IMG/VR virus record: IMGVR_UViG_3300036791_001288 | Location: 1-47,706 of that record | From: a virus | Direction: 5' to 3' (one strand) | Length of the DNA: 47,706 nt | Shown: one piece after another, positions 8,782 to 18,409 of the stretch | Position numbering within the stretch: position 1 is the stretch's first letter | Layout: every line of letters starts with the position of its first letter | Notes under the pieces: generated by a model | Told to the model about the DNA's origin: nothing | Seen by the model: only the letters and a program-made list of their open reading frames with translations | Databases searched by the model: none | Translations under genes and position numbers: made by a program

Positions 8782-9410
8782 TGCCAGCAGCAGCCGGTTT
8801 AGGCATAGGAGCAGCATTGGGAGGGATCGGTGGAGCCCTCAATCAGCAAGCGGCCAATAAAGGCCCGCAGGCGTTGTACCCTGGCCTGCAGGGTCAAGGC
8901 ACAGCGGACCTCTCGTCGATCGCGGCACCCTCGTTCACCAGCTTGATGAGCTTGATCAAAACGGGAAACCCCGTCAGCACTCAGGGAGTCGACCAGGCGG
9001 CAACTGCCACGCATAACCTCCAACAGAGCCAATCCCTGGCTAAACTACGGGAGTCGTTCGGCGCAAGCGGGATGTCCAATTCCTCTCCGGCTGCAGTTGG
9101 CATCGGAAACTTCCTTGCCCAAGACGACGCGAGCTTCCAATCGATGCTCGCACAGCTCAATTATCAGTCGGCGACGGACGCTGCCAACAGGCAACAGGCG
9201 GCGACCAACTTCGGCATCTCGAGCTTCCTGCCTCCCGCGTTCACCGATGTCGGACCCAAAGGTTCGGTTGGAGGGGCCTTCCTCGGTGGCGCAGGAGCCG
9301 GTGCAAGTGGTGGAGCTGCTACCGCGTCTTCCATCTCATCATCTCTCTCGATGCTTGCGTTGTTGAAGCAACTTGGCCTGGGCGGCGGCACTAGTCCTAT
9401 TATGAGTTAA
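8781..9410 (+). CDS. Internal virion (ejection) protein candidate A
   Basis: This 209-residue protein begins with a Gly/Ala-rich, membrane-interacting-looking segment (AAGLGIGAALGGIGGALNQ). It continues with helical, Gln/Ala/Ser-rich sequence and a second Gly/Ala-rich stretch (~165-185). Small proteins of this composition directly before large coiled-coil virion proteins are typical podovirus ejectosome components. The ATG overlaps the previous stop by one base. There is no sequence motif beyond composition and order. Confidence 0.55.
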   Translation: MPAAAGLGIGAALGGIGGALNQQAANKGPQALYPGLQGQGTADLSSIAAPSFTSLMSLIKTGNPVSTQGVDQAATATHNLQQSQSLAKLRESFGASGMSNSSPAAVGIGNFLAQDDASFQSMLAQLNYQSATDAANRQQAATNFGISSFLPPAFTDVGPKGSVGGAFLGGAGAGASGGAATASSISSSLSMLALLKQLGLGGGTSPIMS

Positions 9411-9419
9411 GGAGGCGTT

Positions 9420-10997
9420 ATGGGTGGATTACTCTACAGTGCACCACAGTTTGGCGCAGGCGGCGGAGGGGCAGCTCCTGGTGGTGACAGCTCCACACCG
9501 GGACAACTTGGACAGTTGGCCTTGGCCGTCAAGTCCGCGAAGATGCAGGAAGCTCAGACGAACAGGCAGAACGCGCAGGAAAGTGTAAAAATGATTATGG
9601 GTAGTCCCATACTCACAATGATGACCGATCCAAAACAGTTAGAGAAGTTATTATTCGATGGCTACGGTCTCAAGTTCAACTCTGCTCCCCCCGCCAATCC
9701 AGCTCAGGCAGCTGCTGGAGCCGGACCAGCAGGTGCTTCCGATCCCGGACCGAATATTGGGGCTCCAGACTCCAATACGATGAAAATGTTGGCTGCCGGT
9801 ATGCAGGGGAACAAGTCCGGTGCCCAGGCCGGCTCTCCTGCGTCGCCTAACGCAGCTGGTAAAGCTCCTGGAGGAGGAGTCTCTCCCACTATCGGTCCTG
9901 GCGTAGTTGATCAACTTCACGGGCAAGCTAAAGCGGCGCTCGATCATACCTACGATAGATTAGCTCCTATCTACGCCGGTGCAATGGATCAGGCACAACT
10001 TGACTCGGTCAAGCGGAACTACGAACTTATGCTTGAGGAAAAAAAGACTCAGGCGCTTGGCGGTGACTACTACGCTATGGGTCAGATTGCTGCTGCATCT
10101 GGCCAACATGTGACCGCCGACGACATGCGGAGTCAGCTTTCGGTAGCTACCAACCTAACCCCGGAAATCACCAATAAAGCCTTGAGCTTTGCGCTTGGAA
10201 ACGAGTCTTCAGCCGACCAAGCTAAGAGATACGGGGACATGGTCACAACGTTAATCGGTAATAAGACATTTATGGATCGGGTGAAGGATCCTGCAGATGT
10301 CACCGAATACGCTCGAGAGCTTGTTTACACCGGTAAGGCTCCTCATATCGAAATGAAGCCACATTCGTTGGATGAATTAACGCGGATGTCGGAACGGGAG
10401 AAGTTTCTCGTGAATGACGTCGGCCTGCCCTATGACACAGCCCATACTTACGCTCAGAGTGAGATTGACGGTCTTTCTCCTACGCTGTCAATGCCTACGG
10501 GGTTCCAGACGATTGCTCAGCGAACTATGACGGGTAAAGAGCAAGCGACGGCAGCCCAAGTTGAGGCGAATAGGATTGAAGCGGTGAAGGCAGAGCAAGC
10601 TGGTGTCAAGATCCTTGGCGACTTGAAGAAGCAGGAAAACCAGGAACTGACCGACCGCCTAACTGGTATGATTGAGGCGGACAAGAACAAGCATCCGTAT
10701 CCTCCTGACATCAGACAAGGTATCCTGAATCAGGTAGCAGCGAAGACTGGGTTGACTCCCGTCGCCGTTACTCACTGGTATAACTATATTGGGTTGGGCG
10801 GTTCTGACTACGAGTATAAGAAAGTCAGTGACTCTGCAGCGGCGCAAGCGGGAGCAGGTACGTCCACCGCACCAAAGTCTGCGGAGGAAGGTGGTGCAAG
10901 CCTTCCGTATCAGATGTTGTACAGACTCATGCATAAGGAGCCTATGCCGATGCAGGATGTAGCGCCAACTACGCCGTCGGAGGAAGAGTCCCAGTGA
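9420..10997 (+). CDS. Internal virion (ejection) protein candidate B
   Basis: This 525-residue protein has a Gly-rich start, a low-complexity Pro/Ala/Gly region (~85-160) and then a long helical, charged region (~165-480). A GGAGG lies just upstream of the ATG. Together with the genes on each side (209 and 1754 aa) it forms a small, medium and giant series like the gp14-gp15-gp16 ejection proteins of T7-type phages. Homology to those proteins is not claimed. It overlaps the next start by four bases. Confidence 0.55.
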   Translation: MGGLLYSAPQFGAGGGGAAPGGDSSTPGQLGQLALAVKSAKMQEAQTNRQNAQESVKMIMGSPILTMMTDPKQLEKLLFDGYGLKFNSAPPANPAQAAAGAGPAGASDPGPNIGAPDSNTMKMLAAGMQGNKSGAQAGSPASPNAAGKAPGGGVSPTIGPGVVDQLHGQAKAALDHTYDRLAPIYAGAMDQAQLDSVKRNYELMLEEKKTQALGGDYYAMGQIAAASGQHVTADDMRSQLSVATNLTPEITNKALSFALGNESSADQAKRYGDMVTTLIGNKTFMDRVKDPADVTEYARELVYTGKAPHIEMKPHSLDELTRMSEREKFLVNDVGLPYDTAHTYAQSEIDGLSPTLSMPTGFQTIAQRTMTGKEQATAAQVEANRIEAVKAEQAGVKILGDLKKQENQELTDRLTGMIEADKNKHPYPPDIRQGILNQVAAKTGLTPVAVTHWYNYIGLGGSDYEYKKVSDSAAAQAGAGTSTAPKSAEEGGASLPYQMLYRLMHKEPMPMQDVAPTTPSEEESQ

Positions 10998-13900
10998 CGC
11001 CTCCGATAACTCCAACGCAAGCGTTACCACAGGCACCGCAGGTCAAGCCGTGGTCGGAGATCAGCAAGAACTTCGATCCACTGATGCCCAAGGAGACGTA
11101 TGATAATCTCCGTCTGCATTATTTCCAGAGTTTCGTCGTCCCTCGTATGGCACCTAACACTAACATCGCAGCTACATACGAGGAATTCTCGAAGCTCACC
11201 GAGCGGCCGAAGTTACTCTCCACCGGCCAGCGAGCTATGTTCCAGCTTGCAGTTGCTGGCGGTGCTGCGGCTGAAGCTGCTCTTGCTCCTATTGGAGGAG
11301 CACCCGGACAGAAGGGTACGGCGGCAGCCCGCGACTTGGCCTGGCTGCACCACTTCAACGAAGGCGTCTCGAAGATAGCGGGTAGGGAAGGCATGAGCGT
11401 CAGTGCGATGCAGGCGGCAGGGTCGTTTGCCGGACTCGGCGCTGACTTCGCTCTGTTGGAGGAGAGCCTCACCCCGATGATGGCTGGCATCGCGAAAGAG
11501 ATAACCACGAATGCCAAAGCGGTCGATGTACTGTCCAAGACCCTTCGAGGCGGCATGGCGTTTGGCACGTATGACGCAATGAGTGAGAAGTCGCCGAATC
11601 GGCTTCAGGCCGGCCTCAAGGGCTTCGCGATAGGAGGCGCATGGGACCTGGCTTTGAGCGTTCCTGGTTTTATGAAGTCGAAAGGCGTGGCTGGTTCGAA
11701 GGCGGCGGCAGACGACATCATAGCGAAGGCTAATGCTGGGGCACCGCCGTCACCCGCAGCAGATATCGCAGCGTCTGTCAAGGCACAGCATGACGCGGAG
11801 ATTGGCCGCATGGAACTCCGTCCCGAACACGGCTTGTGGACCTATGCCCTCGGTCAACGCGGCATGAGTGTCATAGTCAGAGATATCGCCGGTCAAAGTC
11901 AAGTAATCGAAGTCAGGCCGGGAAAGGTCTACGATGCCTATCGAGAGGTCCGAAGTCTCGTTGCCCAAGGAGGAAGTGTTGAGAACTATCGAGTCCACCC
12001 CGAAGACTCCCATATGGTCAACGAGTTCGTCAGAATCCAAACCCTTGCAGAGGAATCCAAATATCGGGGCACCGTTGTCCGAACACCAGAGGGCAAAGCA
12101 GAAGCGGTTGCACAGGTGTCGAAGTCTGAGGGTGTCCCGGCCGAAGCGGTAAGCAAGAACACGGTGGAAATCGCCAATGTTCCTGTTCAACATCCGATCA
12201 TGAAGAAGGCGGAGCCTGTTGCGAAGGCGGTTGCTGAAACGCCGATGACGCCGGCCCAGATCGACACAGCGTTGAAGGCCAAGGCGGGTATAAACGAGAC
12301 GGAGAGGAAGTTCCTGAACTATCACGTCAACAAGATCTGGGATCCCGCCGTGCCGTTCGAGGACAAGCGTTCGTCCGTGGTCATCGTCGCCAAGAACGCG
12401 CCGGAGTTACTGCCGCAGCAGTTCAAGAGTCAGCTGGTCAAGGGAGCCAAAGCTGTCAGGGCGGAGAGGAAGACGATAGCCAGAGTAAAGGGGAGGACGG
12501 TAGAAGGCAAACCGCTCGAAGTCGAAATCACAATGAGTCCGATCGAGGAGGCCAGGCAGGAGACGATCAGCCAGACGGAGAAGTTCGGTAAGAAGAAAGT
12601 CACACAGGAGACTGAAGCCGGAGCCAAGGCCAAAGAGACCAAGGCCAGAGGCAGAGGCAAGCGTGGTGGCGCCCGAGCTCTCCTGGAGGGACCCGAAGAC
12701 CCCAGCACGTTCAAAGCTCGTCGACCGCATGATATCGAAGTGCGGAAGAGCCCGTATGATGCCACGTGGGAAGTCCTCGAACGGCGTTCATCCAGCGATG
12801 AAGCTGCGTCGGTATCCGTCAAGCATCCGTATAACTTCAACAGTGAAGCGGAGGCAACGAAGTTCGCAGAGGACTTGAGGAGTAAGATCGAGAAGCCAAC
12901 GGAGTCCGACTTCGACATCCGCTCAATGATCCCGAGGTCGGAAGAGCGCGTGTATGAGACGTCTGGCGACGAAGGAGCTGTGACAGCGGAGGGTGAAACG
13001 TTCGGCAGCCTAAACGAAGCCATGGATGCCTCTGGCGACCATAAGTACGCTGTCAGCCCCGCCGGACGCAAAGACGTGGCAACACAACTCGCAGAGATCA
13101 GTCTGAAAGATCGCGTGATGGGGTCCATCGAAGACGTCGCCAAAGGTGACCTCCCGCAGATCGGAAAGGCACTGGCACAACGTGGATGGCAAGCTATCTT
13201 ACTCAAAGGTTACGAACCAGATAAAGTCGAGATTGTATACTTCCGACCGGAAGACCGTGCCGGTGTCATACCCTTGGTCAACTCCTACGACCAGTACATC
13301 TCGCAGCAGGCGGGGCGCTTTTTTGATTCTAATGGTCACCCTACTCGTACTCTGGGTGCTGTTGAACATGGTCGCCTGGGGGCAGCTTTTGGAATTCCAG
13401 CGGAGGATATTGCGAAATTCGATCCCAAGACGCATGGACGTGGAGTCAAGCCAGCTAGTGAAATACGCGTGAGGCCGAAGGGCCAACGGCTGGTCATGGG
13501 TCAGCAGGACATGAATGAGTTGTACCAGAACGCGAAGGGGCTTGCGGTTCCTTCAATGAACGAGCTGGCACAGTCCCTCGGTATCGACCTGCCGTTGTCC
13601 CTGCAGAACGGTGACCCGTTGATTATTCTGACGCCCGACGTCGGCAAGGAGACACTGTTCCATGAACGACTACATGTTAACGGAATGCATGCCGGGACAT
13701 ACGATAACTTTCCAGAACATATTGAGGAAGGCGACCGGAAGACCGCTCTTGAGCTGGGAGAGGGCCTCTCGAAGGACTTCGCGGGATACAAATTTCTGGG
13801 ACATCGAATCCTTGTTGAAGAAGCCTTCACTCATGCCGCCACCGCTCTCAGATATGGAAACGCTGACTATCTCGACCGTCTTGCTCAATACGATACAAGC

Positions 13901-16258
13901 GTGGCCCACGTTGTCAACTTCGTGTTTAATACAGCGAATAACCTACTCGAGAGAACGTTTGGAGCATCTGATACCGTTCCCGTTCGCATCTTCCAACGTA
14001 CCTTGTGGGATCTTATGCGTAGAGGTTCAGATGAGGTTGCTGAAGCAGTGGAGCAAGGTAGTCGGGCAGGAGACAGCGGAATCGCTTCTTGGTGGGATCC
14101 TAAGACCAATAGCTGGGTCCTCAAAGCCGGCCCTGGCAGGGAGTTAGTATTCGAGGACATTAATAGTCTGTGGGATCACCTCCTGGACGACGACAAGAAC
14201 TTTATGGCTCCGTCGGCGTCGTTGCGGGCGGAAATGGGTGGTGTCCGCGGCAACATGGCTCCGATCGGTCACGAGCCCGCCAACAGGCCGTTGCCGGTTC
14301 CAGACGCCCCACCGGACAAGTACAAAGTCGGCCTGAGTGCGATGTCTGCATTGTGGCGTCCGACGATGCCCTGGGTGGCAACAGTCCACGAGCAGCTCAA
14401 TACGTTTTTCCGCAAGACGGGGAACTACCTACCTCTGTACGAACGTGTGAAGGGCGTCGATGAGCAGTACCGCCAAGGCGAACGTTGGCTCCAGCAAACG
14501 CTGGAGGAGGCAGGTGATCTTGTCCGGCCCTTTGGCGGCCGGAAGATGCGGTCGACGTTCGACTACCTGACCCTGAGCGAAGCGGAGAGGACCCCCGCAG
14601 CTCAAGCGAAGTACGGATTGACCCCCGCAGACGCCTTGCAGGCGAACAAAGTCTGGCAGTGGATGCTGCAGTTCAGGCAGGACACCGGCATCGACATCCC
14701 GCGATACATGAACGAATACCACCCGAAGCTCAGGTCGTTTGGATGGGCACCGGAGCGGGCGTTTGGACCCATCACGGCGCCGCAGTCGGCTTCATATTGG
14801 GATCGATTGATCCGACACGATGGCAAATGGGAGCCGCAGGACGCTCACCTTGGGCGTTTCATGAACCTAGTGGTCAGGGAAGGCATGGAGAAGAAATTCA
14901 CCGGAAAGGCCCTCGATGAACTGGAGAAGATTACAGAAAAGAAGACACCTGATGGACAATACATCATCCCTAATACTGTTAGGTGGCCTCTTACTAATTA
15001 CTCTCGTTATATGCGAGGTATTCCTGATACTAGTCAGCAAGTCATCAATAAAGTAATGTCGGACGTCTTCGACACGATTAACGAAAAAGCCAAGGCGTTG
15101 AACCAGAAGCTTCCGGCGAACGCCCAAATTCCGATGATCACGACGCCGCCAAAGACGGTTATGAACCGTTTCATGCTCGCGTCGTATGTGATGGGCCTCG
15201 GCCTTCGGCCTGCCATCGCCGTCAGGGACTCGATGTGGTCGTTCGTCAGTGCCTTGACCGTCCTCGGACCCGTACGCTTCGGCAGGGCTTTTTCATCGTT
15301 CATGATGTCTCCGTCGGCGTCCTTGGACTTCGCTGACCAGATGGGGGCGATGCTACGGAAGAACAACGTAGGAGAATTCTATGGAGACCTCACAGCGGAA
15401 ACCCCTCCCACAGGCCCCGGCTGGATGGACCGCGTCACTAAGTGGTCGAACGCTCTTCTGGCACCGTCGCGTTGGGGGCATAATTTTGGTCGTGCGCTCA
15501 TGTTCCATGGAGAATTCCACGACGCTGTTGAAAGCATTGCGGCTTATCGAGCAGGACGCATTAGCGTTGACGACTTGCTTGAGAACTCTACAATGTGGTT
15601 CATGGATCGACCGGCTCAGTCTAACCTGCTCCGACTCGTCAGTGACGCTCACATTCCGGTTGAAGACGTTGCGACGAAGATCGGACTTGAGGCGGTTGAT
15701 CTCACCCAGTGGCCTTACAGACGTGGAACGCAGCCAGCCCTTCTTCGTTATGGCGCTGGCAGGATCTTTGGACAGTATGGTGTCTGGCCGGCGAACTACG
15801 CCGATTTCCTGTATCGTATTGGACGGAAGTGGACGGAGAAACCAGCACTCGCCGCCCGAACGAGCGCGATGTGGGTCGCGGTGAATTATGCCGCCAGTCA
15901 CCTGATGGAACAGGGTCTGGGTGCGGATACATCAAGGTGGTTCTGGACGTCGCCTGCTGGCTTCGCCGGGTCGCCTCACGCTGACTTCGTCCACGCTGTG
16001 ATGGTGGCGCCTGAGGATACCGATGAGGGACACCAAGCTCGTAAGACGATCCTGGAGTATCCGCTGAACTTCATCCCGGCTCTCGGCGAGATGCGCTCGG
16101 TGATGAAAGGTATCGAGGAAGGGGGTGGTGAGCTGAACTGGAACAGTACACTGCGCGCGATGGGGTTCAAGCCCATGGCAGATGTCAATCAAGATCAAGA
16201 TTGGCAGGATTGGGTGAAGACCCAGATGGGGTTTGAAAACATGAGGAGGAAGCCATAA
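10994..16258 (+). CDS. Giant internal virion protein with HExxH metallopeptidase-like motif
   Basis: This 1754-residue protein is the largest in the genome. The N-terminal ~300 residues are Ala-rich and helical, with membrane-like stretches (LAVAGGAAAEAALAPIG). Residues ~380-620 are Lys/Glu-rich. HERLH at 890-894 matches the zinc-metallopeptidase motif HExxH, and an EE pair at ~942-943 in a helix (LVEEAFTHAAT) could supply the third ligand. The C-terminal ~600 residues (from ~1120) are helical and Trp-rich. Size, order and the last position in the virion operon fit a DNA-ejection protein of the T7 gp16 type. No lytic transglycosylase motif was found. The start overlaps the previous stop by four bases. 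Confidence 0.65.
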   Translation: MTPPITPTQALPQAPQVKPWSEISKNFDPLMPKETYDNLRLHYFQSFVVPRMAPNTNIAATYEEFSKLTERPKLLSTGQRAMFQLAVAGGAAAEAALAPIGGAPGQKGTAAARDLAWLHHFNEGVSKIAGREGMSVSAMQAAGSFAGLGADFALLEESLTPMMAGIAKEITTNAKAVDVLSKTLRGGMAFGTYDAMSEKSPNRLQAGLKGFAIGGAWDLALSVPGFMKSKGVAGSKAAADDIIAKANAGAPPSPAADIAASVKAQHDAEIGRMELRPEHGLWTYALGQRGMSVIVRDIAGQSQVIEVRPGKVYDAYREVRSLVAQGGSVENYRVHPEDSHMVNEFVRIQTLAEESKYRGTVVRTPEGKAEAVAQVSKSEGVPAEAVSKNTVEIANVPVQHPIMKKAEPVAKAVAETPMTPAQIDTALKAKAGINETERKFLNYHVNKIWDPAVPFEDKRSSVVIVAKNAPELLPQQFKSQLVKGAKAVRAERKTIARVKGRTVEGKPLEVEITMSPIEEARQETISQTEKFGKKKVTQETEAGAKAKETKARGRGKRGGARALLEGPEDPSTFKARRPHDIEVRKSPYDATWEVLERRSSSDEAASVSVKHPYNFNSEAEATKFAEDLRSKIEKPTESDFDIRSMIPRSEERVYETSGDEGAVTAEGETFGSLNEAMDASGDHKYAVSPAGRKDVATQLAEISLKDRVMGSIEDVAKGDLPQIGKALAQRGWQAILLKGYEPDKVEIVYFRPEDRAGVIPLVNSYDQYISQQAGRFFDSNGHPTRTLGAVEHGRLGAAFGIPAEDIAKFDPKTHGRGVKPASEIRVRPKGQRLVMGQQDMNELYQNAKGLAVPSMNELAQSLGIDLPLSLQNGDPLIILTPDVGKETLFHERLHVNGMHAGTYDNFPEHIEEGDRKTALELGEGLSKDFAGYKFLGHRILVEEAFTHAATALRYGNADYLDRLAQYDTSVAHVVNFVFNTANNLLERTFGASDTVPVRIFQRTLWDLMRRGSDEVAEAVEQGSRAGDSGIASWWDPKTNSWVLKAGPGRELVFEDINSLWDHLLDDDKNFMAPSASLRAEMGGVRGNMAPIGHEPANRPLPVPDAPPDKYKVGLSAMSALWRPTMPWVATVHEQLNTFFRKTGNYLPLYERVKGVDEQYRQGERWLQQTLEEAGDLVRPFGGRKMRSTFDYLTLSEAERTPAAQAKYGLTPADALQANKVWQWMLQFRQDTGIDIPRYMNEYHPKLRSFGWAPERAFGPITAPQSASYWDRLIRHDGKWEPQDAHLGRFMNLVVREGMEKKFTGKALDELEKITEKKTPDGQYIIPNTVRWPLTNYSRYMRGIPDTSQQVINKVMSDVFDTINEKAKALNQKLPANAQIPMITTPPKTVMNRFMLASYVMGLGLRPAIAVRDSMWSFVSALTVLGPVRFGRAFSSFMMSPSASLDFADQMGAMLRKNNVGEFYGDLTAETPPTGPGWMDRVTKWSNALLAPSRWGHNFGRALMFHGEFHDAVESIAAYRAGRISVDDLLENSTMWFMDRPAQSNLLRLVSDAHIPVEDVATKIGLEAVDLTQWPYRRGTQPALLRYGAGRIFGQYGVWPANYADFLYRIGRKWTEKPALAARTSAMWVAVNYAASHLMEQGLGADTSRWFWTSPAGFAGSPHADFVHAVMVAPEDTDEGHQARKTILEYPLNFIPALGEMRSVMKGIEEGGGELNWNSTLRAMGFKPMADVNQDQDWQDWVKTQMGFENMRRKP

Positions 16259-16410
16259 TGGACGATCCGAATACAGCGGTAAGCAAGTTGGAGGCGGAGG
16301 CGGAAAACGTGCTCGCTACGCTCAAGGCCAGTTCCGGTACACTGCTCGATGAGATCAAGAGTCGAATCGACGCCGTCATCGGAAAGCTCCAAGCCGCAAT
16401 CGAACCGTAA
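16258..16410 (+). CDS. 50-residue coiled-coil protein
   Basis: The ATG shares one base with the preceding stop and has AGGAGG eight bases upstream. The product, starting MDDPNTAVSKLEAEAENVLA, is one amphipathic helix with heptad-like Leu/Ile/Val spacing and no Cys. It may be a small virion or assembly factor or a lysis accessory; no family is recognised. Confidence 0.6.
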   Translation: MDDPNTAVSKLEAEAENVLATLKASSGTLLDEIKSRIDAVIGKLQAAIEP

Positions 16411-16427
16411 CAGAAAGGACACACAAG

Positions 16428-16793
16428 ATGCAATCACAACTTGGCATGATCACTCCGTTCTTCCACAAGGCAGACGGAGGCATGATCGAGCAAGCAGCGA
16501 ACCCGGAACAGGTGGGTACTCCAGGACAAGGCCCTGCGTTGAAGTACCGATGCATGAGCTGTCACAAATACCTGGAGTTGGACGAGGTAACAGACGAGAA
16601 GCCGGGAGCAGCTGAGGCACCTCCGGCTAGGCCGAATACGGCGTCGGAAGTTGCCGGCCAGCGAAGTCACCTGGCACCAGGAGCACCTCCGGCGTCGACC
16701 AGTTACAGAGCTCCAGCGTCAAGGACGACGACTGCAGCGGCAGAATCCACGCCGAGTCCGGCAACGGATCCCGGCAAGAAGGAGGATCATTAA
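16428..16793 (+). CDS. Hypothetical protein with one CxxC pair and disordered tail
   Basis: This 121-residue protein has the pair CMSC at ~42-45 and then an Ala/Pro/Thr-rich low-complexity tail (~60-121). AAAGGA lies about ten bases before the ATG. It follows the virion cluster in the same direction and its stop overlaps the next start. One Cys pair alone would need a partner to bind zinc. Unknown function. Confidence 0.55.
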   Translation: MQSQLGMITPFFHKADGGMIEQAANPEQVGTPGQGPALKYRCMSCHKYLELDEVTDEKPGAAEAPPARPNTASEVAGQRSHLAPGAPPASTSYRAPASRTTTAAAESTPSPATDPGKKEDH

Positions 16794-16993
16794 TGGCCGC
16801 CACAGGAAGGGAACCCGGGGGCGAAAGAGACAAGCCCCACATCGACGACGTGATCACTGAGACCGGCGAGGCTTCTGACAGCCCGAAGCACATCGCCAAT
16901 GCAATTACCGGTGCAAAGCCGGAGGGACAAGTGTTGGGTTCCTCGCAACCGCCAATTGCCAACACTATTACCAAGTCCGGGCCAAACCGGTAA
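16793..16993 (+). CDS. Small hydrophilic hypothetical protein
   Basis: This 66-residue protein is mostly polar and charged, with two similar segments (DDVITETGEA... and ANTITKSGPNR, ANAITGAKPEG), suggesting a short internal repeat. GGAGG lies upstream of the ATG. It is the last gene before a terminator hairpin, so it closes the virion transcription unit. Unknown function. Confidence 0.5.
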   Translation: MAATGREPGGERDKPHIDDVITETGEASDSPKHIANAITGAKPEGQVLGSSQPPIANTITKSGPNR

Positions 16994-17000
16994 CTGAGGG

Positions 17001-17036
17001 CGGGGGCTCATTCATGGTGGGCTCCCGTCTTCCTTT
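17001..17036 (+). terminator. Rho-independent terminator after the virion operon
   Basis: Bases 17001-17010 and 17018-17027 form a 10-bp GC-rich stem (two G-U pairs) with a 7-base loop. They are followed by the T-rich TCTTCCTTT. It lies between the last small gene and the ATP-grasp gene and should reduce read-through into that gene. Confidence 0.65.
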
Positions 17037-17071
17037 GGATGTAGCACATCCTGACCTCAAGCGGAGGCAAC

Positions 17072-18409
17072 ATGGCGGAGAAGTTTCTGATGTTAAGTGG
17101 TGGTGGAGATGGCCTGGGCCTGGCCCTGCGCCTGCGGATGGAAGGCAACGACGTCTCAGTCTGGATTCGTGAGAGCCGCTCCAAGCAGAACTACGACGGC
17201 TTGTTGAAAAAGCCAGAAAGGTTTGACCAAGCACTTGATGCTGATACTATCGTCATATTTGACAGCTCTGGCGGTGGGCGTACTGCTGATCGGCTCCGTG
17301 CTCGTGGGCATCATGTATTTGCGGGCAGTACTTTTGCTGATCAACTCGAGCTCGACAGGCCTCTGGCTCTTAGTATTATGGATCAGGCTGGTATTAGGAC
17401 TCCTCCAAGTCAGACCTTCCGTAGCTGGGATAAAGCTAAAGACTTCGTGTCCAAGCATGAGGAGCGGCTCGTGTTTAAGGCCAGCGGCAAGACCGGGGAT
17501 TACCTAGGGTCCTACGTCAGCTACGACAAGGGAGACCTCCTTGAGATGCTCGAGTACTTCCGGGACCTCACAGCCGGCAAAGGTAAACCGGAGTTCATCC
17601 TACAGGACTTCGTGGAGGGCCAGGAGATATCCACGGAAGGTTGGTTCAACGGTCAAGAGTTCATGCTGCCGTGGAACCACACGATTGAACGCAAGCAGCT
17701 GATGAACGAGGGCATCGGCCCCAGCTGCGGTTGTGCGGGCAACCTCGTCTGGTCTGTGAAGGAGCTGAATCATGTCATCGAAGAGGGTATCGCACGTATG
17801 GCAGCCGTCCTCCGTGATAATGAGTACGTGGGACCAATTGATCTTAACACCGTCGTTAATGACTCCGGCGTCTGGGGTTTGGAGTTCACACCAAGATTCG
17901 GGTACGATGCGTTACCTGCTCTTCTTGAGCTGTTTGAGAAGCCGGTGGGCGAAGTTATTGCTTCAATGGCAAGAGGGGAGCGGCCAACCGAGTTACCTCT
18001 ATCAGGTAAGTTCGCAGCTGGACTTCGGGTCAGCATCCCGCCCTATCCAAGTGAACACCTGCACTCTGATGAGGGTATTCCAATACGAGGACTAACACGT
18101 GATGATAGAGATCATCTGTATTTCTTTGATGTTAAGCTTAACGAAGCAAACAAGCTGGTCTCCACTGCTGCTTTTGGGGCTATTGTTACTGTTACTGGTA
18201 GTAGCGATGACGTTAGCAGCGTTATGGACGGGCCGCTTGAAATTGCTAAGAGAGCGAAGATCCCGAGTAAGCAGTATAGGACCGACCTCGGAAGGCTCTT
18301 CCTCGAAGAGTGGTGTAAGTTCGACCAGTTCATCCGGGGAGAAGACGTCGGAACCGGCATCGCCACCACGGAGACGGTGGGGGGACAAGCTCAAGTCGCC
18401 GCCTCCTGA
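17072..18409 (+). CDS. ATP-grasp ligase, PurD-like
   Basis: This 445-residue protein opens with a Rossmann-type glycine loop (LMLSGGGDGLGLALRLRMEG), as in the N-domain of phosphoribosylamine-glycine ligase. An ATP-grasp core follows: LALSIMDQAGIRTPP (~108-123), the nucleotide-binding strand RLVFKASGKTGDYLG (~133-147), LQDFVEGQEISTEGWF (~172-188) and the metal-binding end GPIDLNTVVNDSGVWGLEFTPR (~260-281), with Glu and Asn/Arg in the usual places. It joins a carboxylate and an amine using ATP; the substrate is unknown. GGAGG precedes the ATG. It lies after a terminator and converges with the minus-strand operon, overlapping its last gene by 19 bases. It could act in purine supply, or in tailoring a small molecule or modified base. 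Confidence 0.75.
   Translation: MAEKFLMLSGGGDGLGLALRLRMEGNDVSVWIRESRSKQNYDGLLKKPERFDQALDADTIVIFDSSGGGRTADRLRARGHHVFAGSTFADQLELDRPLALSIMDQAGIRTPPSQTFRSWDKAKDFVSKHEERLVFKASGKTGDYLGSYVSYDKGDLLEMLEYFRDLTAGKGKPEFILQDFVEGQEISTEGWFNGQEFMLPWNHTIERKQLMNEGIGPSCGCAGNLVWSVKELNHVIEEGIARMAAVLRDNEYVGPIDLNTVVNDSGVWGLEFTPRFGYDALPALLELFEKPVGEVIASMARGERPTELPLSGKFAAGLRVSIPPYPSEHLHSDEGIPIRGLTRDDRDHLYFFDVKLNEANKLVSTAAFGAIVTVTGSSDDVSSVMDGPLEIAKRAKIPSKQYRTDLGRLFLEEWCKFDQFIRGEDVGTGIATTETVGGQAQVAAS

Noticed and set aside
11750-13206. Several minus-strand open frames of 100-260 codons inside the giant virion gene
   Set aside because: Arg/Leu/Ser-rich composition, no ribosome sites, no motifs, and fully covered by the well-supported plus-strand frame.
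13146-13472. Plus-strand open frame in a second frame of the giant virion gene
   Set aside because: No ribosome site and no recognisable sequence; typical shadow frame.
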